A DNA stretch of 64,000 nucleotides. Origin: DATKLL01 sp035542475. Lineage in GTDB: Bacteria > Desulfobacterota > Syntrophia > Syntrophales > UBA2185. The notes under the pieces were generated by a model. It did no database searches, was not told the DNA's origin, and saw nothing but the letters and a program-made list of their open reading frames with translations. Positions 23,477 to 33,407 of this stretch are shown piece after piece (positions within the stretch are counted from its first letter, which is position 1; the number at the start of each line of letters is the position of its first letter). The stretch spans positions 8,007 through 72,006 of the forward strand of contig DATKLL010000194.1 of the NCBI GenBank assembly GCA_035542475.1. Direction: 5' to 3'. A program made the position numbers and the translations under genes.

Positions 23477-26400
23477 TTAAGCTTTCCCCCCGAGGACTTC
23501 CCTGACTTTCTGCGACAGTACGGCAACACTTGCCGGCTTTTGAATAAAACCCCGACAACCCCGCGCCATGATACCGGATGCTTCACCGTTTATACTATAT
23601 CCGCTGGAAAGAATCACTTTGACTATCGGATTAATTTCCTTAAGGCGGTCGAAAGTCTCTCCACCACCCATGTCAGGCATTATCATATCCAGGATGACGA
23701 GATCGATTATGTCCTTGTTCTCCTGATAAATTTTGAGAGCCTCGCGGCCATTGACAGCAAACAGAACTTGATATCCCAACTCTTCCAGTATCTCTTTTGT
23801 AACTTCGACGATTGCCCTCTCATCATCAACCAGAAGAATAGTTTCCCGGCCTTTAAGGATGACTTCTTTCGGTCTTTCCTCTTTCATAATCTCTTTCCCC
23901 GAAGCAGGCAGATAGACGTTGAAGACTGTGCCTTTGCCTTCTTCGCTGTATACATTGATATAGCCATTATGGCCTTTGACAATACCGTATACCATGGCGA
24001 GCCCAAGTCCAGTCCCTCTTCCCATCTCTTTTGTTGTAAAGAATGGTTCGAAGATCCTTTCTTTCGTCTTCTCATCCATACCTACCCCCGTGTCGGCCAC
24101 CGAGATTTTTACATATCTGCCGGCTTTCATATAAAAAGCCCTCCTGTCGGTTTCTCCGATGGCCTGGTTGGTCGTCTCCAGATAAATATGTCCTCCTCCC
24201 GGCATGGCCTGCCATGCATTGACATAGAGGTTCATGAGAATCTGCTCCATTTGAGGTGTATCCGCTTCCACAGCCCACAGTGCTTTCTCATATTTCTTGT
24301 GGATCAAAATCTCCTTCCTGGTCCTACCGAACATTATTGAGCTCCTGTCAACGATCTCGTTCAGGTTTATGGGCTTCAACTCATATTTACCCACACGAGC
24401 AAACCCCAGCAGCTGCTTTGTCAGCCCTGATCCTGCAATTACCTGATCTTCGATGGCCTTCAGTTTCTCATACCGGGGATCGCTGTGAGCTGTGTTCATC
24501 AGCATCAGCGAGGTGTTCCCCTGAATAGCCATAAGGAGATTATTAAAGTCGTGAGCAATGCCCCCGGCAAGCGTTCCGATCGCCTCCATCTTCTGGGCCT
24601 GCTGAAGCCGGGCTTCAAGATTTTTTCGATCGGTGTTGTTGCGGAAACACTCGATTGCTGCGATAATTTTACCGCTGGAATCACGCAATACCGAGGCCGT
24701 TGCCGACAGATGTATATTACCGCGAGGTAAATTTGGTGTATAGGCCTCTCCAAAAATAATATCTCCTGTCCTGCGAATGGCGGTGTATTCTTTTTCCCTT
24801 TCCGGATCCGGATTAAGGGCGAGATCGATGAGAATGGGCCTTCTCTCACCATAGAAAGGAAGGGCGTATTCATAATTGCCTTTCCCGAGCATATCTTCAG
24901 CCTTGACCTCTGTCATGGCCTCTATGGCCCGGTTCCAGGCAATCACCTTGCCGTCCCTGTCGATAACAAGAGTAGCATCAGGCAGGAACTCGATAATATC
25001 CGACAACCGTCTCCGGGATTCAATCTGGGCTTCCTCCGCCCTCTTTTGCTCGGTAATATCGCGGATCGACTCGATAGCGCCCGCGATATTACCCTTGCTG
25101 TCATACAAGGGACGTGCATTCCCCCAGAGTATGCGGGTTCCTTTACCCTTTATCGGTCCATTAGCCTCTCCCCATATAATGTCTCCATCCCTTCTGACAA
25201 ATTGATATTTCCTCTTGATCTCTTCATCGGGACTAAATACGAGATTAATCAAAATCGGTCTGCGAACCCCATAAAAGGGCAAGGCATACTCATACTGCCC
25301 TTTGCCGAGTATGGATTCGGCTTTGACTCCCGTCATCTCTTCAATAGCCCGGTTCCAGGCAATAACCTTTCCGTCCAGGTCGATGGCAAAGGTCGCATCT
25401 GGCAGGAACTCGATAATGTCGGCGAGCCTTCTCTCCGATTCCCTCAGGGCTTCTTCCATCCGCTTGCGCTCCGTAATATCTGTCAGCATTGCGAAAGAAC
25501 CCTCAAATCTTCCATCTTCAGCGATTATGGGTGAGGCGGATATGATAGTCCAGCATTCACTGCCGTCTTTGCGCTGCAAGCGGCGCTCGAAAATTTCTTT
25601 CATTCCCTGACGTCGGTGCTCCATCCTTTGTTGAGAATCATCGAGGTCTTCCGTAAACAGAAAATATACGAGCGGTTTGCCTACCATCTCCTCAACGGTG
25701 TAGCCGAGCATGTCTGCTATTTTTTGATTTGCATGAGTAAGATTAAAATCGGCATCCATGATCCATATCCCCTCGGTGGCGGTTGCGACAATCCGGCGAT
25801 ACTCGTATTCGCTCTTTCGCAGGGCCTCCTCCATCCGCTTGCGGTTGGTGATATCCCGGCCTATACCCTGCCGGCCTGAGGGATTACCTTCCCGGTCATA
25901 GAGTGTTGAAATATTAAACTCCACGGAAAGCACCGTACCATCCTTTCGCATGAGGTCGATTTCATAAGCGGGAATAAACTCCCCTCCCATGGCCCTTCGG
26001 AAAGTATTTTTTATCCACTCATTATACTCCGGGGCAACGATGCCGTTTAGAGGCTTCCCAAGCAATTCACCGTGGCCGTATCCCAGGGTTTGCTCAAGTG
26101 TCGGGTTTGCATAAATGAGAATCCCTTTTTTGTCGACTGTATAGATCATGTCACTTGTATTTTCGACCAGAGCCCGGTAACTTCCCAATGTATTTTTCAA
26201 CAATGACAATGAAAAAACAAAAATAAGGAAGAGACCAAGTGTAATCAACTCATCCCATAAACCGATCAAGGGATGTGAAAATATTTTTCCCGTCTCTGCA
26301 TTTGCCATGTAAATGACTATAGTACTGACAATGGAGATTAATACTCCGCTTCTTCTATCCGTAAACCAGGTAACTAGTGAAATCGGAATTAAGTAAAAAA

Positions 26401-26545
26401 TAATAAGCTGAATCTCATACCCCGTCAGGTAATCCAATATCCCTATAAAGGCAGCTAAAATCAATCCATACAAGTTTAGAAGAAACTTCGACTGTCTTCC
26501 CGCATAGTTTGATAACTGTTCAATATATGCCTCTAAAGTTTTCAT
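23477..26545 (-). CDS. Hybrid sensor histidine kinase with four PAS domains
   Basis: 1022 residues. About four N-terminal membrane segments (20-115), then PAS1 (about 121-235), PAS2 (246-362), PAS3 (372-503) and PAS4 (512-641), HisKA with phospho-acceptor His665 in GGIAHDFNN, HATPase with NLYVNAWQAM, DTGVGMD and GRGTGLGLAMVYGIV (about 760-870), and a C-terminal receiver with phospho-Asp in LVILDMIMPD (about 893-1015). PAS3 and PAS4 are near-copies (both contain IIEFLPDAT, VIAWNRAIE, YEYALPFYG). It senses an unknown cue at the inner membrane or in the cytosol. No separate response regulator gene is adjacent. The lipoprotein gene lies 20 bases upstream. Confidence 0.92.
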   Translation of the reverse strand: MKTLEAYIEQLSNYAGRQSKFLLNLYGLILAAFIGILDYLTGYEIQLIIFYLIPISLVTWFTDRRSGVLISIVSTIVIYMANAETGKIFSHPLIGLWDELITLGLFLIFVFSLSLLKNTLGSYRALVENTSDMIYTVDKKGILIYANPTLEQTLGYGHGELLGKPLNGIVAPEYNEWIKNTFRRAMGGEFIPAYEIDLMRKDGTVLSVEFNISTLYDREGNPSGRQGIGRDITNRKRMEEALRKSEYEYRRIVATATEGIWIMDADFNLTHANQKIADMLGYTVEEMVGKPLVYFLFTEDLDDSQQRMEHRRQGMKEIFERRLQRKDGSECWTIISASPIIAEDGRFEGSFAMLTDITERKRMEEALRESERRLADIIEFLPDATFAIDLDGKVIAWNRAIEEMTGVKAESILGKGQYEYALPFYGVRRPILINLVFSPDEEIKRKYQFVRRDGDIIWGEANGPIKGKGTRILWGNARPLYDSKGNIAGAIESIRDITEQKRAEEAQIESRRRLSDIIEFLPDATLVIDRDGKVIAWNRAIEAMTEVKAEDMLGKGNYEYALPFYGERRPILIDLALNPDPEREKEYTAIRRTGDIIFGEAYTPNLPRGNIHLSATASVLRDSSGKIIAAIECFRNNTDRKNLEARLQQAQKMEAIGTLAGGIAHDFNNLLMAIQGNTSLMLMNTAHSDPRYEKLKAIEDQVIAGSGLTKQLLGFARVGKYELKPINLNEIVDRSSIMFGRTRKEILIHKKYEKALWAVEADTPQMEQILMNLYVNAWQAMPGGGHIYLETTNQAIGETDRRAFYMKAGRYVKISVADTGVGMDEKTKERIFEPFFTTKEMGRGTGLGLAMVYGIVKGHNGYINVYSEEGKGTVFNVYLPASGKEIMKEERPKEVILKGRETILLVDDERAIVEVTKEILEELGYQVLFAVNGREALKIYQENKDIIDLVILDMIMPDMGGGETFDRLKEINPIVKVILSSGYSINGEASGIMARGCRGFIQKPASVAVLSQKVREVLGGKA

Positions 26546-26565
26546 AGGCCTTTCCGGGAAATTAA

Positions 26566-27468
26566 CTATTTAAATTCAACCGTGACGGGATTATTTGTTT
26601 CAAACTTCAACCCTTCCACGCCTTTGAACAAGGCCTTCGTCTCCTCTATAGACTGCGGCCTTGAGGCGCCCAATTGCTTGAACAAAGCGGAATTATTCAT
26701 GACTTTGCCGAAATCCATCTCCAAGAGGGTGATTGTTGAACCATCCCTGAAGGTGGCATTTGTGTTTATGATTGTCCCCTCGATCTGCAGTAAGATCTTC
26801 AGCTTCATGTCCTGGAACAGCTTCTTCGCCATTTCTGCGGAATGGGTGTCTGATTCCTTTTTTGATTTATCTTCGCCGGTTTTGGCATCATCCGGGGCGC
26901 TTGTCTTATCGCCCGCCGCATCTTTTTTCGCCGGGAATGAAATGACAAGTCTGGAAGGAGAACCTTTGGCAAACTTGAACATAAGAGGTTCCTCCTTCGC
27001 TGAACCTCCTTTATCAGCCCTTTCCAAATCCACCTTGTCGCTGGGGTTCTGGTTGACCTTCACCAGGTTGATATCCTGAAAAGTATAAACAGCGGTGTAC
27101 CCGCTGCCGGTTTCCGTCTTTACCGCTTTGGCGGATTTGAACTTCACCCCGGCACCAAATGTTTCAGCACGATCTTCGGCATCCTTCACCAATTTTGCCA
27201 TGATTTCGTCATGTATCTTCTTTTCATCTTTTTGGGGATTGGCTTTGGCCGCGTCTTTATTGTCCTGATCACTCTTTTGCTTCCCGGAATCTGTCATCCC
27301 GCCTGCAAGTGATTCCATGACGGCTATCATGTTGTTGGACAAGAGGGATGTCTCTTCAATGGCACCGCTGCCATCCGGCTTTATGTGAATAACAATGTCA
27401 TCCTGAATACAGCCGGAGAGAAAAATAACGAGAAGCATTGAGGAGGTGGCATAAAAAAATCGTTTCAT
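26566..27468 (-). CDS. Lipoprotein of unknown function
   Basis: 300 residues starting at ATG 27468, with a lipoprotein signal ending LVIFLSGC (Cys about 20). The mature part opens with DDIVIHIKPDGSGAIEETSLLSNNM, a pattern of beta-strand proteins that bind to or sit under the outer membrane, followed by a long Lys/Asp/Glu-rich linker with DKTSAPDDAKTGEDKSKKES and a C-terminal domain with TNATFRDGSTITLLEMDFGK. I do not recognise a named family. Same strand as the hybrid kinase and only 20 bases upstream of it, so the two may be co-expressed; it could be an extracytoplasmic partner of that kinase, which is speculation. Confidence 0.75.
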   Translation of the reverse strand: MKRFFYATSSMLLVIFLSGCIQDDIVIHIKPDGSGAIEETSLLSNNMIAVMESLAGGMTDSGKQKSDQDNKDAAKANPQKDEKKIHDEIMAKLVKDAEDRAETFGAGVKFKSAKAVKTETGSGYTAVYTFQDINLVKVNQNPSDKVDLERADKGGSAKEEPLMFKFAKGSPSRLVISFPAKKDAAGDKTSAPDDAKTGEDKSKKESDTHSAEMAKKLFQDMKLKILLQIEGTIINTNATFRDGSTITLLEMDFGKVMNNSALFKQLGASRPQSIEETKALFKGVEGLKFETNNPVTVEFK

Positions 27469-27577
27469 CGATGTCCTCTTGCGCTGATTTTCATGATGCA
27501 TACCCGAAAACCAAGATTTTCGTCGAAATCGAAACATTACATATCATAGAAGTCCGTTTCAATCCACGGATGGATTT

Positions 27578-27790
27578 TTATTTTTCAAGCTTCTTCTTGA
27601 ATGACTGGCAGCCCATTCCGGAATAAACATACATCAATTTTGCCGGAATCAAGCGGGATTTGAAATTAACCGCCTGGCACCCGTACGGGAAGTCCGGCTC
27701 ATAAGTAATGAAAAAATGCGCGCAGGAAAAACAATTGACTTCTGTTTCCTTTTTATCTCGATCTTTCTTTGAAGGAGGTTCGCCGGTCAT
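27578..27790 (-). CDS. Small cysteine-rich protein
   Basis: 70 residues with four cysteines in a likely metal site: NCFSCAHFFITYEPDFPYGC and, near the end, GMGCQSF (CX2C, C, C). Basic N-terminus, no signal. It resembles small Cys4 proteins seen in delta-type bacteria, possibly zinc-binding; no name assigned. GAAGGAGG lies 6 bases upstream of the ATG and supports the start. Confidence 0.7.
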   Translation of the reverse strand: MTGEPPSKKDRDKKETEVNCFSCAHFFITYEPDFPYGCQAVNFKSRLIPAKLMYVYSGMGCQSFKKKLEK

Positions 27791-27997
27791 GTATATTAAA
27801 GGATATTTTTAATTCTGGTGCTTACCGCTGTTTTCGTATATATCAAATTGCCGGGATGGCAGGCAATCTTTTATAGTTGGAAGAAAAGGGACGGTTAGGA
27901 CACTGTCAAGATATTCACATGGATGTTTTTTCCCGGCAGTATTTTGATCGCCTGTTAAAAAATATTCACCAATATCTGATAAGGGAAGGTGATCGAC

Positions 27998-29935
27998 ATG
28001 CAGCAGTTTAAATATTTATTCACCCCTGTCAGGATAGGCACGATGGAGATCAGAAACAGGATCGTTATGCTGCCGTTGACTACGGGGTATTGCGAGAATG
28101 ATGAGACCGTCGGCGATCGCATCATTAACTTCTATGCGGAGCGGGCAAAGGGAGGAGTCGGGATGATTATTGTTCCCTTTTCCCCGGTTCCGGCCGGATC
28201 ACCCATGGAACCAGGCTTACACGATGACCGTTTTATTCCGGGTGTGCGCAGGTTGACCAACAAGATTCACGCATATGGTGCGAAGATTGCCGCACAGCTC
28301 ATCACCTCTTATCACGTGATGCTCAAAGACGGCGTCCCCGAGGTAGTTGGGCCGTCACCGGTATTGAACCAGATGATGCGCGTCATACCGAGATCTCTGT
28401 CTGTTGAAGAAATCCTCTATATCGTGGAGGAATACGGGCGGGCTGCACGAAGAGCCAAGGATTGCGGACTTGACGCTGTTGAGGTGCTCGTGGGCGGCGG
28501 CTACCTGCTGAACCGCTTCCTGTCACCTATCAGCAACAAACGTGAGGACAAGTACGGCGGCAGCCTGGAAAACAGGATGAGGATCATCCTTGAAGTCATT
28601 GACAGCATAAGAAGCGAGGTCGGTAAAGATTTTCCCATTGGCTGCCGCCTCAATGTCGCGGAGCAGATGGAGGGAGGGCATACTATAGATGATTCCCGGG
28701 AAGTGGTACGCATCCTGGAAAAGGCCGGCATCCGGATGATCAACGTATACACCGGCTGGCATGAATCACCTGTGCCCACAGTCCAGGCTTCACTCCCGAA
28801 GGGGGCTTTCGTGCATCTTGCGGAAAAGGTAAAAGGCTGGGTCGATATACCTGTCATTGCGGCCAATCGAATAAATGACCCCATTGTCGCAGAGAAAGTA
28901 CTGGCTGAGGGAAAGGCGGACATGGTTGGTATGGCTCGCGCGCTGCTCGCCGATCCCGAACTCCCCAAAAAGACAAGAGAAGGAAGAGTTGATGAGATCG
29001 TTCCCTGCCTGGCGTGCTCCAATTGTCTCACGGAGATCCTGACGTCATATAAGGATTGGGGAAAACCGGTATACACATACTGCTCGGTAAACCCGCTGGC
29101 AGGAAAAGAGGCGGAAGGCATCGTCAAACCTGCGGAAAGACCAAAGACGGTATTTGTAATCGGCGGCGGTCCCGGCGGAATGCAAGCGGCAATTACAGCG
29201 GCCAAAAGAGGCCACAAAGTCACCCTTTTCGACAGGGGGGACAAATTGGGAGGCCGGCTTTTCATCGCCTCCATACCGCCTTACAAGGACGAAATCATGG
29301 CCCTTGTAAAGAGTCTGGCTGTCCGCACCAGGAAAGCCGGCGTCATGATTAAACTTAAAAGTGATGTGTACCGTGATACGATAGAACAAGGGAAACCGGA
29401 TGTACTGATAGTCGCAACCGGTGCCGACTCACTCATTCCGGATATACCCGGTGTGAATGGACAGAATGTCGCCTTAGTGGACGATGTATTAACCCGCGCC
29501 AGAACCGTCAGCGGCAATATCCTGATTGTCGGAGGCGGAATGGTGGGCTGCGAGACCGCGGAATTTCTGGTCGAGCGCGTGAAGGGTGTAAACCAGGTTA
29601 CTGTTATAGAGATGTTAAAGCGGATGGCGGACAATGTATCTCCCACTTACAGGCCGTTCTTTCTCGCGAGATTGAAAAAGGCGGGCATAAGGATGGAGTC
29701 AGGCACGATTGTGGAAGAGATTACAAAAGAAGGTGTGAAAGTAAACAGGGAGGGAGTCAGCGGCTTCATCAAAGGAGATGCGGTAGTGCTCGCGGTGGGC
29801 TTTACGGCAAATCACTGGTTAGATGAAAAGATCAGAGACCTCGTCCCGGAGGTATATTCCATCGGGGATTGCGTCAAGCCGCGCACGATTAAAGAGTCAA
29901 TCGAAGAAGGTTTCCTCATCGGCGGGAAAATTTAA
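27998..29935 (+). CDS. Old Yellow Enzyme-type reductase (2,4-dienoyl-CoA reductase-like)
   Basis: 645 residues in three parts: FMN TIM barrel (about 1-330), a cysteine cluster (Cys337, Cys340, Cys343, Cys362) for a [4Fe-4S] cluster, and FAD/NAD(P)H domains with GGGPGGMQAA (about 388) and a second dinucleotide motif IVGGGMVGCETAEFL. This is the architecture of 2,4-dienoyl-CoA reductase, trimethylamine dehydrogenase and enoate reductases. NAD(P)H electrons pass via FAD and the cluster to FMN and reduce a C=C bond. The spacing CX2CX2CX18C differs slightly from the usual CX2CX3CX11C. ATG 27998 is used because AAGGGAAGG lies 8 bases upstream. Confidence 0.9.
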   Translation: MQQFKYLFTPVRIGTMEIRNRIVMLPLTTGYCENDETVGDRIINFYAERAKGGVGMIIVPFSPVPAGSPMEPGLHDDRFIPGVRRLTNKIHAYGAKIAAQLITSYHVMLKDGVPEVVGPSPVLNQMMRVIPRSLSVEEILYIVEEYGRAARRAKDCGLDAVEVLVGGGYLLNRFLSPISNKREDKYGGSLENRMRIILEVIDSIRSEVGKDFPIGCRLNVAEQMEGGHTIDDSREVVRILEKAGIRMINVYTGWHESPVPTVQASLPKGAFVHLAEKVKGWVDIPVIAANRINDPIVAEKVLAEGKADMVGMARALLADPELPKKTREGRVDEIVPCLACSNCLTEILTSYKDWGKPVYTYCSVNPLAGKEAEGIVKPAERPKTVFVIGGGPGGMQAAITAAKRGHKVTLFDRGDKLGGRLFIASIPPYKDEIMALVKSLAVRTRKAGVMIKLKSDVYRDTIEQGKPDVLIVATGADSLIPDIPGVNGQNVALVDDVLTRARTVSGNILIVGGGMVGCETAEFLVERVKGVNQVTVIEMLKRMADNVSPTYRPFFLARLKKAGIRMESGTIVEEITKEGVKVNREGVSGFIKGDAVVLAVGFTANHWLDEKIRDLVPEVYSIGDCVKPRTIKESIEEGFLIGGKI

Positions 29936-29973
29936 AAATTCTCATTTTCTTATTTTCTATTTACGTCCGCTTT

Positions 29974-30864
29974 TCACGTCCGGCTCCGGCGGACCAGCAG
30001 TTTGCAGCAGGTGATTATGTTCTCCCTCGAGTAGAGGGTCAGCTCGTCCCGATAATAATCCCTGAAAATCTCTTCAATGATTTCTTCCTCCGGCCTTTGA
30101 TCGTTCCGGATTTTTTCCCGCAGACTGCTTGCGTTCCTGCGGGCTGTCAGGAAGGCCTCCCGGATATCTTTTCCGAAAAGAGGGCCCTGATGGGGGAGCC
30201 CAAGTATGTCACATTCAAGGGCCTCCAGGCGGTCCAGTGTCGCCATGTAATGGTCATAGCCCGTAAAAAAAATGGGGAAAAAACCGAGAGAGGGAATACG
30301 AAATCCCAGGCTGTCGGACGGCATCAGGGCCCTGAGCTCGGGGATATAAACGGCAAGACTCCCCAGGGCATGCCCTTCGACATCAAGGAATCGGAGTGTA
30401 AGGCCACCCAGATCCAGTTCTTTGTTATCCGATACAATAATGGCTCCTTCCACTGAAGGCGGCTCACGGAGCGGCGGGCGGGAACTGCCGAGGCCATGCC
30501 GAGCAAGAAATCCTGAATAGTATCGATCATCCGAAATAAGACCGGCCGCAGTTTTCGGATGGGCGAGAAACTCCGGAGCACCTGTGCCGGCGATCATCCG
30601 TGCCGAGGGGAAATATTCTTTTAATATTGGGAGACCATCGATGTGATCCCCATGCGGGTGCATCACCACGAGATAGTCAGGGGTCGCCCTGATTTTTCCA
30701 AGCTGAACTGCTGCTTCGTCAGCGGTGGCGGAAACCCCCAATTCCATGAGGGCCGAAGCTTGCTTTCCCTTTGCCAGATAAAGATTAAAATATGAGTTGC
30801 CCAGAAGCCACAGACCGTCAGCCAATTTTTCCGGCAGGGCCGTATATCCACGTCCTGTACTCAT
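29974..30864 (-). CDS. Metallo-beta-lactamase-fold hydrolase
   Basis: 296 residues. The metal motif is HPHGDHIDG (about residues 89-97), with later ligands in DVEGHALGSL and MPSDSLG, and LGLPHQGP supplying a C-terminal His. No signal peptide. The fold covers thioesterases, lactonases and similar hydrolases; substrate not readable. Convergent with the reductase upstream; a related but distinct MBL gene lies at 33408-34304. Confidence 0.85.
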   Translation of the reverse strand: MSTGRGYTALPEKLADGLWLLGNSYFNLYLAKGKQASALMELGVSATADEAAVQLGKIRATPDYLVVMHPHGDHIDGLPILKEYFPSARMIAGTGAPEFLAHPKTAAGLISDDRYYSGFLARHGLGSSRPPLREPPSVEGAIIVSDNKELDLGGLTLRFLDVEGHALGSLAVYIPELRALMPSDSLGFRIPSLGFFPIFFTGYDHYMATLDRLEALECDILGLPHQGPLFGKDIREAFLTARRNASSLREKIRNDQRPEEEIIEEIFRDYYRDELTLYSRENIITCCKLLVRRSRT

Positions 30865-30960
30865 ATGCTGTCCGCTGTTAATGTATTTTAATGTTAGCCG
30901 GGTTTTTTAAGTTACAAAGAAAAGTCTATATTACACACCAAACAGGCTTGATGGAAGAAC

Positions 30961-32472
30961 TTACTTATCGGCATTTTTCTTACGCGCCTTCTTCTGTTTA
31001 TACATCGTTTGATCCGCCCTGGCCATCAGAACCTCTAAAGAACAAGGCGCTGCCGGGTCATAGAAGGCAAAACCCATGCTCATGGATATTTTGTACTGCT
31101 TGTTGTGCTTACGGTTCTGCATGTCAATGTAATATTGCAGGCGGTCGATGATATTTTGAGGATATGATTCATCGAAGTTTGAAGCCAAAACGGCAAATTC
31201 ATCTCCTCCTATACGGCAGATTACGTCCGACTTTCTGAAAGTAGACCGTAAAATATCAGCGGTATCGATCAGAACCGCATCTCCATGATCATGTCCGAAG
31301 GTATCATTAATAAATTTTATATTATCAACATCGATATAAGCCAGCAGCAACTTCGAGTGCAACCTCTCGGCCGACTTGAACAAATGCTCAGCGAGATTTA
31401 GAAATCCTCGGCGGTTATACAAATGGGTCAAAGGATCTGTAAAAACCATATTTCGCAGTTGTTCTTCTTTTTTCACCCGCGCGGTCATATCCCTGGAAAT
31501 AGCCTGCAAACCTGCAATTTTTTCACTATGCATGAGTATTTGAACATTCTGTCCGATCCATATCTCCTTTCCATTTTTTGTGAGCATCGGAAATTCATAA
31601 TACGTATTAGGAATCTTTTTAGCTAATTGCTGCCTGTAAAACATTTCCGCGTCATTCCTATAATCCTCCCGTATAAGTTCTCGATAGTGTTTCCCGATTA
31701 GTTCATCTTTTGCATATCCCGTCAGTCTTATGGCAGCCGGATTAATAAAAGTAAAATATCCATCAACATTTATCTGATAAATAATTTCATTTGCATATTC
31801 TACTATAAGCCTGTATCGCTCCTCACTCTCCCGCAGAGCTTCCTCCGCCTGCTTTCTCTCGGCTATCTCCCGCTGCAGATATTCGTTGGTTTTTCTCAGC
31901 TTAGCGGTACGCTCGACGACAAGCTCCTCCAGGTGAGCTTCGTGCTTTCTCAATTCCTCCTCGGCACGCTTACGCTCGGTGATTTCCTGCTGGAGTTGAA
32001 GGTTTTGTTCCGCCTGTTGCCTTTGCAAATGACTTAAAGCCAAATGCGTCTCAATTCTGGCCAATACCTCCTCGATCTGAAAAGGCTTGGTGATGAAGTC
32101 AACACCTCCCGCATTGAAACCTTTGATCTTATTGGCAGCCTCGTAAAGACCGCTGATGAATATCACGGGTATCCCGCTGCTGTATCCGGCTGATTTGAGT
32201 TTATGGCAGACCTCATAGCCGTCCATACCCGGCATCTTTACGTCAAGGAGAATCAGATCCGGCGCCTCAACTTTTACTGATTTCAGCGCAGTGAGCCCGT
32301 CAGAAGCAGTGAATACCTTGTAGCCATAATCCGTCAGAATTTCCGTAAGCAGTTTCAGAGTCTCTACAGAATCATCGACAACCAGAATTCGGGGTAAATC
32401 ATTTTTCTGAAATTCCTCAGGCCGACCCCGCGCTGATTCACTTGCCTTCAATTGATTATTCCACAGACTCAT
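30961..32472 (-). CDS. Response regulator with PAS and diguanylate cyclase (GGDEF) domains
   Basis: 503 residues. Receiver domain (about 28-145) with phospho-Asp in LILLDVKMPGMDGYEV, then a coiled coil of EEELRKHEAHLEEL type (about 155-215), a PAS domain (about 218-335), and GGDEF (about 340-500) with the catalytic RIGGDEFAVLAS and DIDNIKFINDTFGHDHGD. It makes cyclic di-GMP when phosphorylated. The usual inhibitory RXXD site upstream of GGDEF is not obvious. A PilZ-type c-di-GMP receptor candidate is present at 46594. The cognate kinase is not adjacent. Confidence 0.93.
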   Translation of the reverse strand: MSLWNNQLKASESARGRPEEFQKNDLPRILVVDDSVETLKLLTEILTDYGYKVFTASDGLTALKSVKVEAPDLILLDVKMPGMDGYEVCHKLKSAGYSSGIPVIFISGLYEAANKIKGFNAGGVDFITKPFQIEEVLARIETHLALSHLQRQQAEQNLQLQQEITERKRAEEELRKHEAHLEELVVERTAKLRKTNEYLQREIAERKQAEEALRESEERYRLIVEYANEIIYQINVDGYFTFINPAAIRLTGYAKDELIGKHYRELIREDYRNDAEMFYRQQLAKKIPNTYYEFPMLTKNGKEIWIGQNVQILMHSEKIAGLQAISRDMTARVKKEEQLRNMVFTDPLTHLYNRRGFLNLAEHLFKSAERLHSKLLLAYIDVDNIKFINDTFGHDHGDAVLIDTADILRSTFRKSDVICRIGGDEFAVLASNFDESYPQNIIDRLQYYIDMQNRKHNKQYKISMSMGFAFYDPAAPCSLEVLMARADQTMYKQKKARKKNADK

Positions 32473-32703
32473 TTTACTATTGATCCATGATCATCTTTGG
32501 ATTTGCGTTCGACATCCGCAATATCAGTATAACTCATAACCGAGAGGTAGTTTTTACCAATTTAAATTATATTTCAAGAGTAAAAAATTTTTACAAATAC
32601 AGGGACTGTGAGATCAGCATGACGCCCTTTTTTCTTGTGCCCTTCCATCATTAATGATTACCGGAAGAAATGTTGAAATACCGGAAGGAGAAGCAGCAAT
32701 TAA

Positions 32704-32746
32704 TGTGATCCAGATCACAAAAATCCGGGCTGTTATTTGATATACT
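32704..32746 (+). promoter_or_regulatory. CRP-type site and -10 element, class II geometry
   Basis: TGTGATCCAGATCACA (32704-32719) is a perfect TGTGA-N6-TCACA palindrome. TATACT at 32741-32746 is a good -10. With transcription starting about 7 bases after the -10 (near 32753) the palindrome is centred at -41.5, the standard position for class II CRP activation. No ribosome site separates the promoter from the ATG at 32754, implying a leaderless message. Confidence 0.7.
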
Positions 32747-32753
32747 TCTTCAC

Positions 32754-33335
32754 ATGAAAAAGAAACTGTGTTCCGCACTTTTGCTGACCTTATCATTTAT
32801 TATTACCGGCTGTACAACCATAGCCACGACAGCGGGCACTTCCCTCTATAAAGTAGCTGTCGATGAGCGTAAAGTAGGCACAATTGCCTCAGATACGAAA
32901 ATTACTATCACCATCCTCACAAAATTCATAAATGACGATTTGGTTAAGGCTCAAGACATTTCCATATTTTGTTATGAAGGCAATGTCTATCTGGTCGGTG
33001 AGTATGAGTTAAAGGAACAGAAGAAACGCTCCCTGGAGATCACAAAGGGTGTGGAAGGCGTAAAATCCGTAAGTGCCTATCTGTCACAAAAGGACCCGAA
33101 CAGTTCGTGCGGCACATTGGATAATCTCGCGATAACCACAAAAGTTAAGATAAAATTGTTGGGTGATATAGACATCCTGTCGACGAATGTAGATGTGGAG
33201 ACAGTGAACTGTACCGTCGTCCTTCTCGGTATCGTCGGTTCAGAACAGGAATTAAAAAAAGTGATTGACCACGCCCGGAAAGTAACCGGCATATACGGCG
33301 TCAAGCCATTCTTGAAGAAGGCCGAACTGCACTAA
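32754..33335 (+). CDS. BON-domain lipoprotein
   Basis: 193 residues. Lipoprotein signal ends SFIITGC (Cys20). Two BON domains follow, about residues 42-105 (IASDTKITITILTKFINDDLVKAQDISIFCYEGNVYLVGEYE) and 120-190 (ITTKVKIKLLGDIDILSTNVDVETVNCTVVLLGIVGS). BON lipoproteins such as OsmY/DolP types bind lipid headgroups and support the outer membrane under stress. The start is fixed by the lipobox distance. No ribosome site precedes it; see the CRP-type promoter entry. Confidence 0.88.
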   Translation: MKKKLCSALLLTLSFIITGCTTIATTAGTSLYKVAVDERKVGTIASDTKITITILTKFINDDLVKAQDISIFCYEGNVYLVGEYELKEQKKRSLEITKGVEGVKSVSAYLSQKDPNSSCGTLDNLAITTKVKIKLLGDIDILSTNVDVETVNCTVVLLGIVGSEQELKKVIDHARKVTGIYGVKPFLKKAELH

Positions 33336-33407
33336 CCCCTTCGTCCCCATGCAGGTTTCAATGAATTCAGTTAGACCTTTTGACGTCTCTTTGCTTTGAT
33401 ATACTTC

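Noticed and set aside
23435..24340. 301-codon frame antisense to the hybrid kinase
   Set aside because: Lies wholly opposite conserved kinase and receiver sequence; product shows no motif.
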